64,000 nt of DNA from Ustilaginoidea virens (lineage: Eukaryota > Ascomycota > Sordariomycetes > Hypocreales > Clavicipitaceae), in contig NC_057319.1 in assembly GCF_000687475.1 (NCBI RefSeq), positions 3,338,001 to 3,402,000 on the forward strand, in the 5' to 3' direction. A model generated the notes under the pieces. That model saw only the letters and a program-made list of their open reading frames with translations, made no database searches and was not told the DNA's origin. This document shows positions 1 through 12,421 of this stretch, piece by piece. Positions within the stretch are counted from its first letter, which is position 1. Every line of letters begins with the position of its first letter. The translations under genes and the position numbers were made by a program.

Positions 1-485
1 CTGGCCAGGATTCTGGGTTCAGCTGCTTATGCCATGCGGGCTTTAGATATCAGCTGCTGAGTGGACAATCTGCCCGCTCGACAACACCAATCGTCACCTC
101 GTCCAAGGCCTGCCACTTCCCGTCAGAGCCACTCAGCAGGCCTCGAGATGCACACAACCACCGGTTGGCTCTCGAGGAGGATATAATCTGCACATGAATA
201 AGAAACCCTCAGCCGTATTTCAAGGCTCTGTCGAACCTCCCGTCGCCTTTCTGCTCTGCACCGAGTACCTCTCTCCTATTTCCCTTGGAGAATTGTGGGA
301 CGACCGATTTTGAGACATTTTGTCTGCAACCCCTTCCCTGCCATTCATTTGTGGCCCGTAACCTGCTTTTTCTTTGGCCTGCTAAACTTGGCACATTAAA
401 ATCGCGGCATTTGATTTCACATCTACCGCAAAACAAGTCTCGTCATCTTGTTCACTTTCGGTGTGCCGCGCAGACTACGCCAACA
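1..485. other. Upstream region of the centrosomin-motif gene
   Basis: No gene is supported here. The stretch is pyrimidine-rich toward its 3' end, as expected of a fungal promoter and 5' UTR. The reading frame of the downstream gene stays open back to an ATG at 285, but the residues 285-485 would encode look unlike conserved protein and were treated as leader. Confidence 0.5.
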
Positions 486-3347
486 ATGGAAGGAGCTCCC
501 TCACAGCCCCGTCAACGATCTTACCCTCGCGCACCATCACGTTCCTCAAGCCATACCAGCGCGTCTCGCGTGACCTCCCTCAGCGCCAACAGCTCATCAT
601 CGCATGTTCCCGCATCGCCGCAAACTTCACACCCTCATTCGTCGCGTCGATTTCATCATGCTCAATGCTCCACTGGCTCCCCCCGACCAACGTCGCGCTC
701 GACACCGCCACTTTCCACACAGGACGACAGCGCAGAGTTTACGCGACAACCTGCGGTCTCGACCTTCCTGCAGCAAAAGTTGTCAAGGGAGCGCAAGGCA
801 GAGGCGGACAAACTTAACCGGTCGCAATCCTCGTTGCCACGGTCCAACCCCGATATGAGTGCTTCGACGGACTTGGGACGAGCTTCCGGGTCCCCCCTCA
901 AGTTGTCAATGTCAGAAATAAGTAGACCTCAGTCGGGTGCTGGACTTGAGCTGGGAAAGAAGAGGGGCCTAGGAGTAAAAGAAATGGAACAGGTAGGTTG
1001 ATGGGGTTTCATAATCCCACCGTGGGCGAAAGATCTTTCACCTATTGACTGCGCCATTTCATAGGTGATTTCCACTCTCCACAAGCAAAATTTCGACCTC
1101 AAGCTCGAGCTTTACCACAGGCGAGAAAGACAAACCACCCTGGAAGAGCGTCTCGATGATCTGGAGAACGATAGGCAACGAATGGAAGAGGTTAACGACA
1201 AGTTATTGGTCGAACTCGAGAAGCGTGACAAGGCGGTAGAAGAGGCCGTCGCCATGATCATCACGCTGGAAATGCAAGTAGAACAGCTTTTCCGAGAAAG
1301 AAGTATGGCGGAAAGGATGGAAAACGAGTCCTTCTTTTCTCAAGGCTACGAAATTGGATACAGGACACCAGTTGCCCACGGCCTGGGACCCGACATCGTC
1401 AAGATGGAAAACGACGCTAAAGCTGTCAATCGAGTGCCCAGCTTTTTATCGGACCACAGCGAAGCCACTGAAAATCTGAGGAATGTATATTTGGGGACCA
1501 AGGGCAGCAGCATGTTGAGCCTTCCCCGTCTGTTGGAAAGCTCGCCCGAAGGCGATACTCTCCGAACCCTGGGCAGCCCGACTCTGAGCGTCCTTAGCGA
1601 AAGCTCGTTTGCGAGTATATATGGGCGCAGGGAGAACGGCGCGGTTGGGGATGCAGCTTGTACGGAGGTCGACGAAACTATCGTTCACGACGGCGACGGC
1701 CCAACCTTGATGAAGATCTCGACGGAGCATCAGATGTCGCGAGGCAAAGCAGGTTCCGTACCGCCTGATGGTGCGGTGGTTCCGCGAGCCAGTTCCGCAA
1801 CCCATTTTCCATCCATCACGGACCTGATGGCCGGCTCGCCGCTTCAGCGCCTGGAACGTCTCGACGGCTCTTGGACAAGCCAGAGGGAAGAAGGCCTCCC
1901 CCAAAGCCGAGAAAGAGATCATCCGAAAACGCACCACACAGCGTCTGATGCGCCATCAGCGGCACCAGGCGCTCTTGGTAAGGATAGGCGAGATACCTTG
2001 CGCAGAGTACTGACCGAAGGACCTGGCGGTGTTCGATTACACGATCACGGCCTTCCCCCAACGCCTGACACCATCTCAAGCTCGACTTTGCAACGCTTAC
2101 AGGGCTCAGACGACGCCCTCGCCCATGAGCAAGACGTCATTGACGACAGCTGCAATGGCGTTTCTCTGAAAAGCTCCGTTCACGACGAAACATGGCGCGA
2201 CAGCCACGGGGAAGCGGTTGCCGACCAGCATCAGCCAGAATTGGACAGCTGGGCTTCCCTGGGGAAACCACCCATTGAATCGCCATTCGACCACCACCGA
2301 GGGCCACTAATTCCTCGGCCGCGTTCAGCCGATGAATCTACGACATCACATGGACGAGGCAAAGCTTGGGACAGTGACCTGGACGACGATTCGGACACGC
2401 GCTCACTTCAGTCCAGCCTCGACATTTGGATGCGGGAGAGCGACCAATCCAAGGGCCGGAGCCGCGAATCACCAGACCTCTTCAGTTTCCCCGCCAACGT
2501 CTTGACGGGGAATTGCGCTTCAGCAGCGTCGATGCTACCGATTGGTGCCGAGGCTGGACGCGATCAGCCTCCTCCAGGCTTCGACTACATGCGAGACCTG
2601 TTCTCGCTTCGCCAGGGTCTCTTTGGCAACGCTGCCCCGCCGCCTCCCAGCAGAAGATCCAGCTTGCAAGCGACAACAGGCTCGTCTGAAGCTTCATCGC
2701 TCAACGCAGGCAAACATGGCGGTGAAAAACGACCACGCTCGTCAGCGACAAAACGTCGGAGCTACCACAGCAGGCAAAACAGCGTGGACCTGGGCCGTAG
2801 AGATGACTTGCGCACGCCGGTTCAACGTGACCAGTTCTCGGCACCTCCACCTCAGCCTAGCAGTGAACAGAGATGCAAGCATTATCCCCCGCTCTCTGGC
2901 CAACAGAACGGAACCCGGGTCGGGCTGAACAGGCTATTCAGACGTTCCACAAGCGGCACATCTACCGCGCCCCCCTGTGAGACCAGTGCTTTCGACATCA
3001 ACAGCGCAGAGCCAAGCAGCAGCAAGCACATGGTGGGAGTGCCATCCTGGTCGAGCCGGGCCTCGGCAGTCGATGATGACAGAACCGGGGCTACTCCACC
3101 CCCCATCATGTTCAATCCACGCCAAGGACGGCGAAACACGCTGGGCGCCGAAGTCGAGGCCGAACGAGCTGCTGCCCAAGACTGCAGTCGCAGCAAGACA
3201 CCGAACCCGGCCATGGCTGCAGCCGCCGCGTCCAAGGAGGAGGCCAATGTAGAAAGCAGCCCAGCTGCGCCTCTCGTCGCAGGGGGTCGAAGGAAGTGGC
3301 TCTCCGGGTTCTCACGGACCGGCAGCTCAAAGAACAGGTCCGGGTAG
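486..3347 (+). CDS. Centrosomin N-terminal motif 1 (Cnn_1N) coiled-coil protein
   Basis: Two exons, 486-992 and 1065-3347, give 929 residues. The intron 993-1064 begins GTAGGT and ends ATAG, and phase is kept. The junction creates the diagnostic stretch MEQ/VISTLHKQNFDLKLEL (about residues 167-185), the start of the centrosomin N-terminal motif. A predicted coiled coil rich in Glu, Arg and Leu follows to about residue 250. In known relatives this motif recruits gamma-tubulin complexes to spindle pole bodies or other microtubule-organising centres. Residues 1-165 and 260-929 are Ser/Pro/Arg-rich low-complexity sequence with no recognised domain, so a role in microtubule nucleation is inferred from the motif only. 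The start at 486 has a good context (CAACAATGG). An in-frame ATG at 285 would add 67 unconvincing residues. The gene converges on the PLC-like gene downstream. Confidence 0.85.
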
Positions 3348-4115
3348 GGTCTATGCAGACTTTGAGAGCTGCCAAGGAGCCATTAGTCCTGCGGCGTCTC
3401 TCCCTCTCTGTCTCTCGATGTTTCTTTTTTTTTTTTTTTTTCTTTCCTCTTTTTTTTTTTTTTTTTTTTTGTGCAGTGTGCAAACGATTGTGAATACTCT
3501 GGTAGGCGTGCTTTCTTATTTGACCACATGATTCGATAACACGCTGCTTGGTTCGGTCTCGGTGTTGACGGCAACGTCGGTAAAAGTCTCCCGAGTTTGG
3601 ATGGCACTGGCACAGCATGGCGCTTATCCCAGCGCGCCAGAGAAATGGTATCATAGAATGGCATATAGCAATTTCCAGTACGGCTAGACCCTATCCCGAG
3701 CTTGGCTGACGCCGGGCTAGCATGCAGGCACGGCCACCCCACCGCAAGCATGGGTGGGCAGATGCTTTGATCCATGCAGTTCTTAGCGTGTGCAGTCAAG
3801 GGACCTAGAGCAAGTAGCCAGCTATATTCCTGTGTTTCTGCATATTCGTAAAGATGCGGGGGTGCTCGAGCAGATGGGATCAAGGAGCTGGAGAATGGAA
3901 AGACGGCGTCGCCGTCACGCTGGGCTGGCTTTGGAGGGCAGAGGTAGGCTGGGCAATGTTCTGGCAGAGATTTCTATGTGCTGTTGCATATGCTACGTAT
4001 GTATGTACTGTACCTACGAGAAAACACGAAAAAAAAACACATACATGTACCCATGACGTTGCCGCACATGCGTCCATCTACTCATATATCCATGGCATTT
4101 CCACCGCACATGCAT
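3348..4115. other. Convergent intergenic region with two T-runs
   Basis: This is the space between the 3' ends of two convergent genes. It holds long T-runs near 3422-3441 and 3451-3470, shortly after the centrosomin-motif stop codon, which probably lie in its 3' UTR. It also holds a TATGTATGTACTGTACC stretch near 3996. No coding region is seen. Confidence 0.5.
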
Positions 4116-6059
4116 CTATCTACTTGTCCCGCCTGGCTCCCCCCTCAGGAAGTCCAGCGCCGGGTTCCGAGTGTCGCGGCGCAAAACAGTCCCGTTGAGA
4201 AACCGCGTCCCTTTCTTGAGCATCTCGACCCGCCCCAGATGCAGCGTCTCTGGGGGTCCGTCTACGACGGTGCCGTTGGCGTAGATTATCCCGTTCCACG
4301 ACGCGGCCAGAGAGCCGGTCGAGGCGGCTAGCGATGGCGCGGCGCCCGCACCCGCACCCGCACCCGCGCCCGCTCCCGCGCGGGGTAGGAGCGGTGATCG
4401 TCGCGGGCTGATGTCGCAGTTCTCGCTGATCATGTACAGGTTCATGCCGACGGCAAGCGTGTACATTTCGGCGCTGAGCTGGTCCCAGCTCCAGCGGTTG
4501 GCGACGACGACGCCCAGGTAGTCGACCAGCAGGGCGGTGGGCCAGCGTTCGGGGCTCATGTGGTTGACGCCCATCCAGTACAGGGCCGGGTTGGTCGGCA
4601 GGATGGCAATGTCCTGGATGCTCAGCAGGGTCGTCGTGACGGGGTCGGCGCTGACGAGCCACTGGCTGACGAGGAACTGGTCGTTGTCCAAGGCGCCGCT
4701 GCGGCCGACGGCCTCCCAGCCCGACACCTGGTCGTTGGCCATCCTGGCCGTGTCGGGCAGGTTGGACCAGTTGTCCCAGAGGTCCATCACGGACGACCTG
4801 TAGATGCCGTCGGCGACCGAGTCCTGCGGCACGTCGGCCTTGAGGTTGCCGCCGTCGAGCAGAAACAGCACGCAACCCCGGCCGCCGTTCCGGTCCATAA
4901 AGTACGAGGCGGTGCGCTTGTTGAACTTGGTGCGGCCGTCGAGGTTGCCGCACCGGTTGTTGGCCCGCCGGAGCTTGCCGAAGAAGTCGTCGACCATGTC
5001 GGCGGTCCAGTAGATGGGGCCCCCGGCGGGGAGCTCCAGCACGCCGACGAGGTACCTGACGCGGAAGAAGATGACCTCGCCGGGGAACTCGGCCGTGAAC
5101 ATGTTGACCTGGCTGACGACGTCGTCGAGGGACACGCCCGTGTTGCCGACGACGACCTGGGCCTTTTCGTCGCTGACGTGCATGGTCCAGAAGGAGTAGC
5201 GGGCCGGGTTGTCGAGCCGGTGGACGCTTCCGACGCGGAGGTCCAAGAGGCGCGCGCCCGCGCGGAGCTGGTGGTAGATGCCGACGCCCTGGGTCTGCGT
5301 GTTGACGTCGGTGCCGATCGAGTCGATCCTGCCGCTGATGGTGCTCATGCCGGAGTCGTGCGTGGCGGGCATGAAGACGTGCTGCATCTGCCGATCCTTG
5401 ATGACGCCGTACAGGCCTTTCATCCAGTCGCCCCGGCCGTGGCGCAGGGAGGCGGCGAACCCGTACGAGGCGCTGCCCGTGATGACGAGCGTGACGGCCG
5501 TCTCCTTCCCGGGGTCCGGGTACTCGCGCTGGCCTAGGCCCATGGCCGTCAGGTCGACGATGGTGCGCCGGGGATACTGGTCCGGGATGTGCGTGCGGGC
5601 GCGGATCTCGAAGCCCTTGCCCGTGCCCGCGATCGAGTAGTAGGCCTCGCCGGCGTCGTCGACCGGGTACTTGCCGAGCTTCTTGGTGTACTCGGCCGTG
5701 TTCTGGCGCGCACGGCCCTGGGGGATGTCGTCCCAGTCGAACGTGTCCATCTGGTACGAGTGCGTGCGGCTTCGGTCGAGGACGAACCGGTGAGGCGTCA
5801 GGTTGACAATGGTGATGTACTGCTTGGCGGGGAATCCGATGCCCTGGAGGGGGATCTGAGCCCACGGCATGTGATTGCCCGGCTTGGGGACTTCATTGCT
5901 ATACGTCCGGTCCTCCTTTCGGCAGACGTCTGGGACGGCGGCGCGGGAGCACTTTTCCAGGGGCTTCGGCGTCGGAGTCGCGAGTGAAATCCGAGTCAAC
6001 AGGAGGAGGCAGATCAAGCTGGCCAAGGGCTCCTCCATTGACACCCAGATCCGCAACAT
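4116..6059 (-). CDS. Secreted PLC-like phosphodiesterase (PI-PLC X-type fold)
   Basis: Single exon, 647 residues. A second Met at residue 8 (ATG at 6036-6038) opens a better signal peptide (MEEPLASLICLLLL, ending near LAT) and may be the true start, giving 640 residues. Residues about 45-215 form an N-terminal beta-rich region found in fungal secreted relatives. The catalytic-type half begins at about residue 225 with PATHDSGM, the usual site of the first histidine of PI-PLC X domains. A second candidate histidine lies in FWTMHVSDEK. The family cleaves phosphodiester bonds in phosphoinositide-like or glycerophospho substrates, but the true substrate is unknown and several fungal members are poorly characterised. 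Near the C terminus is a Gly-Ala run (GAGAGAGAGAGAA) encoded by a repeat at about 4333-4378. The gene shares a 2.9 kb upstream region with the zinc-cluster regulator that is transcribed away from it. Confidence 0.8.
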   Translation of the reverse strand: MLRIWVSMEEPLASLICLLLLTRISLATPTPKPLEKCSRAAVPDVCRKEDRTYSNEVPKPGNHMPWAQIPLQGIGFPAKQYITIVNLTPHRFVLDRSRTHSYQMDTFDWDDIPQGRARQNTAEYTKKLGKYPVDDAGEAYYSIAGTGKGFEIRARTHIPDQYPRRTIVDLTAMGLGQREYPDPGKETAVTLVITGSASYGFAASLRHGRGDWMKGLYGVIKDRQMQHVFMPATHDSGMSTISGRIDSIGTDVNTQTQGVGIYHQLRAGARLLDLRVGSVHRLDNPARYSFWTMHVSDEKAQVVVGNTGVSLDDVVSQVNMFTAEFPGEVIFFRVRYLVGVLELPAGGPIYWTADMVDDFFGKLRRANNRCGNLDGRTKFNKRTASYFMDRNGGRGCVLFLLDGGNLKADVPQDSVADGIYRSSVMDLWDNWSNLPDTARMANDQVSGWEAVGRSGALDNDQFLVSQWLVSADPVTTTLLSIQDIAILPTNPALYWMGVNHMSPERWPTALLVDYLGVVVANRWSWDQLSAEMYTLAVGMNLYMISENCDISPRRSPLLPRAGAGAGAGAGAGAAPSLAASTGSLAASWNGIIYANGTVVDGPPETLHLGRVEMLKKGTRFLNGTVLRRDTRNPALDFLRGEPGGTSR

Positions 6060-8979
6060 GATTCAAAGAAGAAGAAGAAGAAAAAAAAAGAAGAAAACAA
6101 GATACTTGCTCGCACAAGAGCGCGGGTAGCAGGGGCCAGGCTCAGTCTCTCCGACTTGTCAAACTCGACTTAAGGCTGGGGAAACAGTCGGGAGCCATGG
6201 CCCTTGATAACGATTCTCATTCCCGGCCGACCATGCCATTAATCTGGCGGCCGTTGTTGCCCTGTCCCGGCGCAGTCATGTTATAGACAACCGTCCCGAG
6301 TCCTGACAATGCGGCTGGCTTTCCTGTCTCAAGGCCAGTCCCCGTTCCCGTGCGTTCCCGTGACCGGGAGAGACGAGACCCCGGGACATGCAAGGCGGTC
6401 CAACGTGCACCCTCCCTTCCGCGACATGATGAAGAGGACGGGTCGTCCAACGTTCCATCGATGTTGGACGAATCTGGCAACTGAGAGAGCACATGGGCCA
6501 TGGAACTAGTCGAAAGGGGGGGGGGGGGGGCGCCATGGGGGCGCCTAAGGCCATTCATTGCAAAGGAGCGTTGCCACTCGGAGCGGTATATTAGCGGCGG
6601 CCCTTTTTGACACGGCGGCATGCCCTCTCTCCCACACCGTTGCATGTACTTTATACGTAACGATGTGTATTGACTGGTCTGGTATTGGCGGCATGTTGAT
6701 CTCTTTTAGCCTGTAACTTCCGGCACTGTAAACCGCGCGCCGCCTGAAAGGGGTGGCAAGCAGGGCCTTGTGCTATACTGGGCGGGCACCGGTCCGTCGA
6801 GGAGGACGGCTCGGAAAAGCAACGCTGGGGCGGCGGAGGCGGAGGCGGAGGCAGTGGTGATGCTCGAGCAATCGATGCGGGAAATAAGCACCAGACGACA
6901 GATTGGCGGTGGCGGGTCGACCATTGGAACCGTACATGTATGTTGCTATGCACTCCGTAGCGTTGGAACTTGGCGGCTTGGAAGGTTGAAGGGAGGAGGG
7001 CTTTGGAGGAGTTTCAATGTTGTCTGCTTTTTCCAACTGCGTGGTTGCTCTTGCCCACCAAGTGACCCAAGTGACCGACCCGGGCCAGGGGTACCTACCT
7101 AACCTAACCTAGTGTCTGGTAGCTCCACTTTGACCTACACGCACAAGGACAAGGTATGTACCAGACAGGTACCTAGAAGGTATGTACCTGCACTTACTTG
7201 CAAGAGGTACATTACCCGACATACAGAGTAGATTAATTTCTTTCATGAGATGCCTTGTTTAAACCACCTTTCCTTTCGCATAGTGAAAAATATTTGGAAC
7301 TCTCTTGTGAAGAAACCATCAATTACTGCAGACATGATGTGTGCTACGAGGCACCTTATCCTCTGTGAAAAGACATGAGCAACCGTTGACCTGATGTAGA
7401 GTCTGAGCCTGGTTAGCGCAGGCGGCCCAGCGTCCCCCCATGGCCCCGCTAGAGCCGCTAACCCCCTCACCTGTCAAAGATGCCAAGGTCAACCAACTGC
7501 CAGCCAGGGCCCAGTGACAGGTACCAGACCTAAGGCAGTCCAAGGGGGGCATGGTGGCCGATACATCCAGGTCTACTCCGTACACATGCATCAATGTCCC
7601 GGTACTTACCAGACATTAGGTGCATACTGTACATACATCTTGGCAACGGCTGGGGCCAGAAGCCCGTGCTCTGTTCTCTTTGTCGGCGCTTCCGTCTGCA
7701 ACCACAGAGTCAAGCCCAATCAACGTCTCGGTTCCTGTCAGGAGACAAAACATCAGCTGCGCACGGCTGTCCGACGCCAACACAACACAGCCCAGTTCCG
7801 GAATGGATGGTTCAGCTGAGCTTAAAGAGAGACCAGGTGAACAAAAAGGCCGGCGACAAAACCTGCTGATGCCCACCTGGCATGGCAGGTCTTAAATGCG
7901 GCAGGTCTTTAATGCGGCAAGTCAAGCAAGAGGGTTTACCAACCAAGTCAGGACGAACTGCCCGAATCAAACTATGACGGAGACGGCATCACACAAAACC
8001 TCCTCACGCACGACTCGCGAGTATACGGACTACATTATGCATGGCACCATGGATGCGGAAGCTGCGGCTGGCTGCCTTCAGGGAGGCGTCACCCCCGCAC
8101 GGGAATATGGACCGGGCACTCGGGCGTCTCGAGGGGACGGACCTGGCCATGACCGGACGGCTGACGAGGAGTTTCGATTTCATTATGGAGTACCGTGCTG
8201 ATGGGAAACGTTATTGATGGGAACGTTATTGACGGGAACTTTACCCCCTGTTCCGCTGTGTTGCCGTTGGCATATGACGTTTTCACTTTGAACGCGGCTA
8301 AACTGGGTCAATCACTGACAAAGAGACCAAGAGACCAAGAGACAAAGCCGCAACATCAAACGCGCCCATAGCTGAGGCTCCTGGATGTCTTTTTGGCCGG
8401 GGGATCTTTCTTTTAGTTGTGGCTGGTCCATACGAGCCGAGCCGGCCTGGCTCGCTCATCAACTCGTGGTGTGGCCATTGTCCGATTCTCGGCCCAACAG
8501 CCTCTTGACGGAAACCTTGGCCATATCGAATGGGCTCGGAGGCGACGTCAAAGGGCCAGTCTTGAACCGGTCTGCAAGCCGACGGTTACAGATGGACTTG
8601 AATTGAACTGAATTGAATTGAACCTTGACTTGGCACCCATTTCACCTCTTGGTTATTCGACTTCCATCTGACCCCAAGTTGAGGAGGTAGGCAGGGTCAC
8701 ACTGTACATTATTCACATTATTCACTATCGACACTGTCCTATCCTTGTCCGTATACGGAGTGGAGCAACCGGAGTGACTGGGAGCAACTTGTCTCGCGGT
8801 CAGGCTCAACCCGCAGCCAAGTCATACCCGTCGTCCCCAATCAACCAGGTTTCCGTTCGGTCCTTGGCGTCATGTCCTCGCGCATTCACCATGCCCTCGC
8901 CTCTCTACAGTTGGAAATCGGGATAAAAAGTTCCCAGGTGGACGGACCCTCGAACCAGCCTGGGTAAACGCACCGCGGG
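6060..8979. other. 2.9 kb intergenic region between two divergent genes
   Basis: No gene is supported. The region holds the promoters of the PLC-like gene (left) and the two-zinc-cluster regulator (right). Visible elements are an A/G-rich tract at 6064-6101, a G-run at about 6518-6530, a cluster of TACCTA/TAGGTA elements at 7087-7210 with a short CCTAACCTAACCTA stretch, and one TACTCCGTA at 7574-7582. A TATA-like GGATAAAAAG lies near 8920, about 60 bases before the regulator's start. Confidence 0.5.
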
Positions 8980-11245
8980 ATGGGGGAGTTCCCCGTGGCG
9001 GCCCTGGTCATGGCCGAGGCGATTCCATCACCCGGCCGGCCCATTTCCGCCTGCGAGCGATGCCGCATGCGCAAGGTCGGCTGCGACAGGACCAAGCCCA
9101 GATGCAAAAAATGCGCGAGGGTCAAGGCAAAGTGCCATTACACCACCTCACCACCGTCTGCCGAAGCCTCTGCCTCCGTGGGGGCTGCTCGTCACCCGCT
9201 ACCGGAGCACGGGTCTCTCTCGAGTCCCAGTCCCCCCAAGCCAGCGGCAGCTGCTCTGGGAATACCCAAATCCCGCCGTCACGTTGGGGTTTCCCTCTCC
9301 CTGGAACTGCCCTCGGCCTTGGACGCGGCATCGTCTCCCTCCCGGGGTGCGCACATGTCTTGTACGGCTGCTCCCAACCCTACCGGCGAATCACCCAGGC
9401 CGCCGCGTGATCGTGTCATCCTGTCTTGCATGCGATGCAGGAGACAAAAGGTACGATGTGACCGCAACATGCCTTGTGGAAGATGCGTCAAGAACAAGAG
9501 AGCGCCCCAATGCATCTATGCCGATGCCGACTCGTCGCCTGCTGTTGAACCGCCAACGTCCGAGAAGGAGCAAGACCCGCTCAGTGTCATTGCCACGAGC
9601 TTCATCAATTCACAATGGAATCCTCTTGTCCAAAATGGATCACATTGGCACTCCTTGCTGCAACAAGTGTGTGATTGCTTGCTGATTCCCTCACTCTAAC
9701 ATCCATCCGTCTTTCATTTCGCATGAAGCCGTTGACCACTGATTCCGCTTCTCATAGATGGAAAACTATCTCCCCCAATGGCCGTCGCAACGAACCGGTC
9801 CCAGCCTACAACAGGAGAAGCCTGTCTCACGAATGGTCCCAACCATCAATTACCCCTTCAACGGTGACACGGTGGGGAGGGGTGCCATCGTGCGGGTGCT
9901 TGCCCAGCTACCCCCGCGACCAGTCCAGGAACTCTTTGTCTCTTATTATCTCAATTCCGTGGAAAAGACGTACCACCTCCTCCATCTTGAAGAGTTCGAC
10001 AGAGAGTTGCAGGAATTCTGGGAGGATCCAGCGGCAAAAGCGGAGGATTGGTTGGCTCAGTATTTCGTCATACTCGGTCTTGGTTGCCAGGCCATGAACT
10101 ATTGCTCCGAGGAGAGTGGCAATGAGGCACATCGCAGCATGCCAACCGGCTTTCTGCGAAGCGCCGAGCTTTGTCTCAAGAGAACTCCGTATATGCTCAT
10201 GACAAGCTTGGCCAACGTCAGAACACTCATCATGATTGTCATGTCGAAGCAGATGTATGCCATGTCTTATCACGAGGCAGATACATGCTGGCCACTCACG
10301 GGCCTCATTGTCCGGCTTTCCATCCGAATGGGCTTGCACAGAGCTGCGTGGAAGCCATATACGCAGCGATCACACGAGGAGAAAGTCAAGTCCCAAGTCT
10401 GGGCCGTTGTCCTCGTCCTCGAGATGCGTCAATCCTTGGTGTGTGGCATGCCGCTTCTGCTGAGAGCAGCTGACATCAGTTCGGTCGAGTCCAACACCAG
10501 CCAGACTCCGAGCACGGGCAACACGACGCTAGGAGACTCGAGAATTGATTATGGTAGCTTTGGGAACAAGGACCCGATCATTCTGACCCGATTACTCGCC
10601 GTTTCCGACGACGACCTTTTGTTCCGAGCCATAGAGCTCGCCACTTCTCCCATGGGCGGCACACCATACAGCGACGTCGCCGCAGTCGACACGTCGTTGC
10701 GCGATAAACTTTACCAGTCCGGCATCGGCCTCGCCAACAGTCATTTGGAAGCTGATAAACCCGCCAAAGACATTGACCTCGAAGTATGCATGGTGCAGAT
10801 CTTCTTCCGACAAGTTTTCATGGCCCTCCACGCCAGGTTTTCCTTGCAACCGAACGCGTCGACGGAACACCCCGTTTCATACGTTTCATCTCTCGAGAGC
10901 GCTTTGGCCATCTTGGCCTACCAACGAGGCTTGTGCGAAGGCGAGAAATGGGCCGAGCTGAGCGCATGGTTTGCCGGATTCTTTAGACACGAGTTTTTCA
11001 TGGCCGCCATGACAGTGTGTTCCCTGTTGATCAGGGACTTGGAAAGCACAGCTGTTTCTTCTCACACGGGTTTCTGTGAGACACAGCCTAGAAAAATCAT
11101 GCTCGACGCCTTGCAGTCATGTAGGGATATGTGGAAGAAGGAAAAAACGTGGTCTGTTTGCAACGCGAATGCTTTTGCGTTGGTGGACAACCTGGTGTGC
11201 GTACTGCGTCACGCACATGAGCAGGGTTGCAGCATCCCTTTATGA
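8980..11245 (+). CDS. Transcription factor with two tandem Zn2Cys6 clusters and a fungal-type middle domain
   Basis: Exons 8980-9666 and 9758-11245 give 724 residues. Intron 9667-9757 begins GTGTGT and ends ATAG, and the join reads LLQQ/MENYL. Cluster 1 uses Cys25, 28, 35, 42, 45 and 52 (C-x2-C-x6-C-x6-C-x2-C-x6-C). Cluster 2 uses Cys150, 153, 160, 166, 169 and 178 (C-x2-C-x6-C-x5-C-x2-C-x8-C). Both have the basic residues expected between Cys2 and Cys3. About 97 Ser/Pro-rich residues separate them. From about residue 275 the protein matches the fungal-specific transcription factor domain, with LPPRPVQELFVSYYL. Most zinc-cluster regulators carry one cluster, so two is unusual. The targets are unknown; the MFS carrier just downstream on the same strand is a natural candidate. 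An alternative start at 9010 (MAEAIPSPG) keeps both clusters. Confidence 0.88.
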
Positions 11246-12421
11246 TGGCACATAGTTGCCTTTCTGGTTTTCTTTTTCCCTGCTTACCAAGACGAACAAC
11301 GGTTTAGCAAAGTTCACACAGCGCTGCTGTTCCTTCCGCGCCAGTCTATCGAGCTCTCCTGAGGAAATTTGGGAGGCGGTAATCAAAGGCAGACCCTCCA
11401 ACCTTCTGACAGACCTTGCAGGCGTTTATCTGTGATCCCAGTCATGTCTCGGATAAATCGAGTCTCTAGCGGGGAACTTTTGCCGAGCATGAAGGCTTGT
11501 TGTACTCCGTAGTGGGGTGTGGCCGGACTGAAATTGGATATTTGGCCGACGACGAGCAAGGGCAAATCAAACGGTCTCCACAGGATGAAGAGGCGCAGCG
11601 CGGGATCAGTCATCTGGGCGCGCTCGGCTCGCAAATGCCCGGCTGACAATTCCTATCTGGACGTGGCTGTGGTGTGCTGTGGTGTGCTAATGAAATGCAT
11701 CGTCGAGACATGTAATCCGTACATTTCCAGCGCGAGAAGATTTGTTCTTCATGGCGTGGAGATGTAGGCCCTAGACTCGTCGCCCATGACATTCGATCCT
11801 GTGTTTTTTCGTCCGCGTTTCGCGCAACGCGACACGCCCCAAGCATTCCGCAGAAGGATCATTGGCCTGCTTGCTCTTTGACGCTGCCCAAGGGGGCTGT
11901 TGCACCAAAGGTGTGACGCCACACAATATGTGACTTTATTGGGTATTATATGTACTGCGATAGGGGCATCACGAACTAACTGACTGGAGCTGCAAGTGCT
12001 TGGAGACACCCCCCATCCCCCCACCCCCGCATGTGGAGCCGCCATCACCTAGGGCCCACAGGGTCGGATCCGGAGGGAACGGTTGACCTTGATTGGTGGA
12101 AATCGTGTCATCATGACGGGGGCTTGGCAGCGGGTAACGGAACGGCTGACAGGGGTTCCAAGTTCCAAGTCTCCAGCCAGTTGCCAGCCAGCTGGGGCCA
12201 AGAAGCGGGGCCAAGAAGCGGGGCTCCTCAGGTCCTCAGGTCCTCGGTTTCTTCGGTCTGATGTTGATGTTATGTTGATGCCAAGTTCAAAGGCCCAGCC
12301 ATTTCTGCTCTTCGCCAAGCGCCCCAATGCCGCCGCAACAAGCTCTCTCCCTCTGACGAGCGCAAACGCATCTAGGAACCGCAACAACGAAAAAGAGGGC
12401 CCTCCGCGAGCCGTGGAAAAG
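11246..12421. other. Intergenic region upstream of the first MFS carrier
   Basis: No gene is supported. The region holds the regulator's 3' end, one TACTCCGTA at 11504-11512, a C-rich stretch near 12009-12030, and the promoter and 5' leader of the MFS gene. In-frame ATGs at 12083 and 12272 lie upstream of the chosen start, so the right-hand 150-340 bases could be coding if an upstream start is used. Confidence 0.45.

Noticed and set aside
285..485. Upstream ATG of the centrosomin-motif gene at 285
   Set aside because: It would add 67 residues unlike the rest of the protein. The ATG at 486 has a better context.
4120..5865. Long open frames overlapping the PLC-like gene, 581 codons in another minus frame and 325 codons at 4560-5537 on the plus strand
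   Set aside because: Arg/Pro/Gly-rich or Val/Asp-rich composition, no domains, produced by codon bias of the PLC-like gene.
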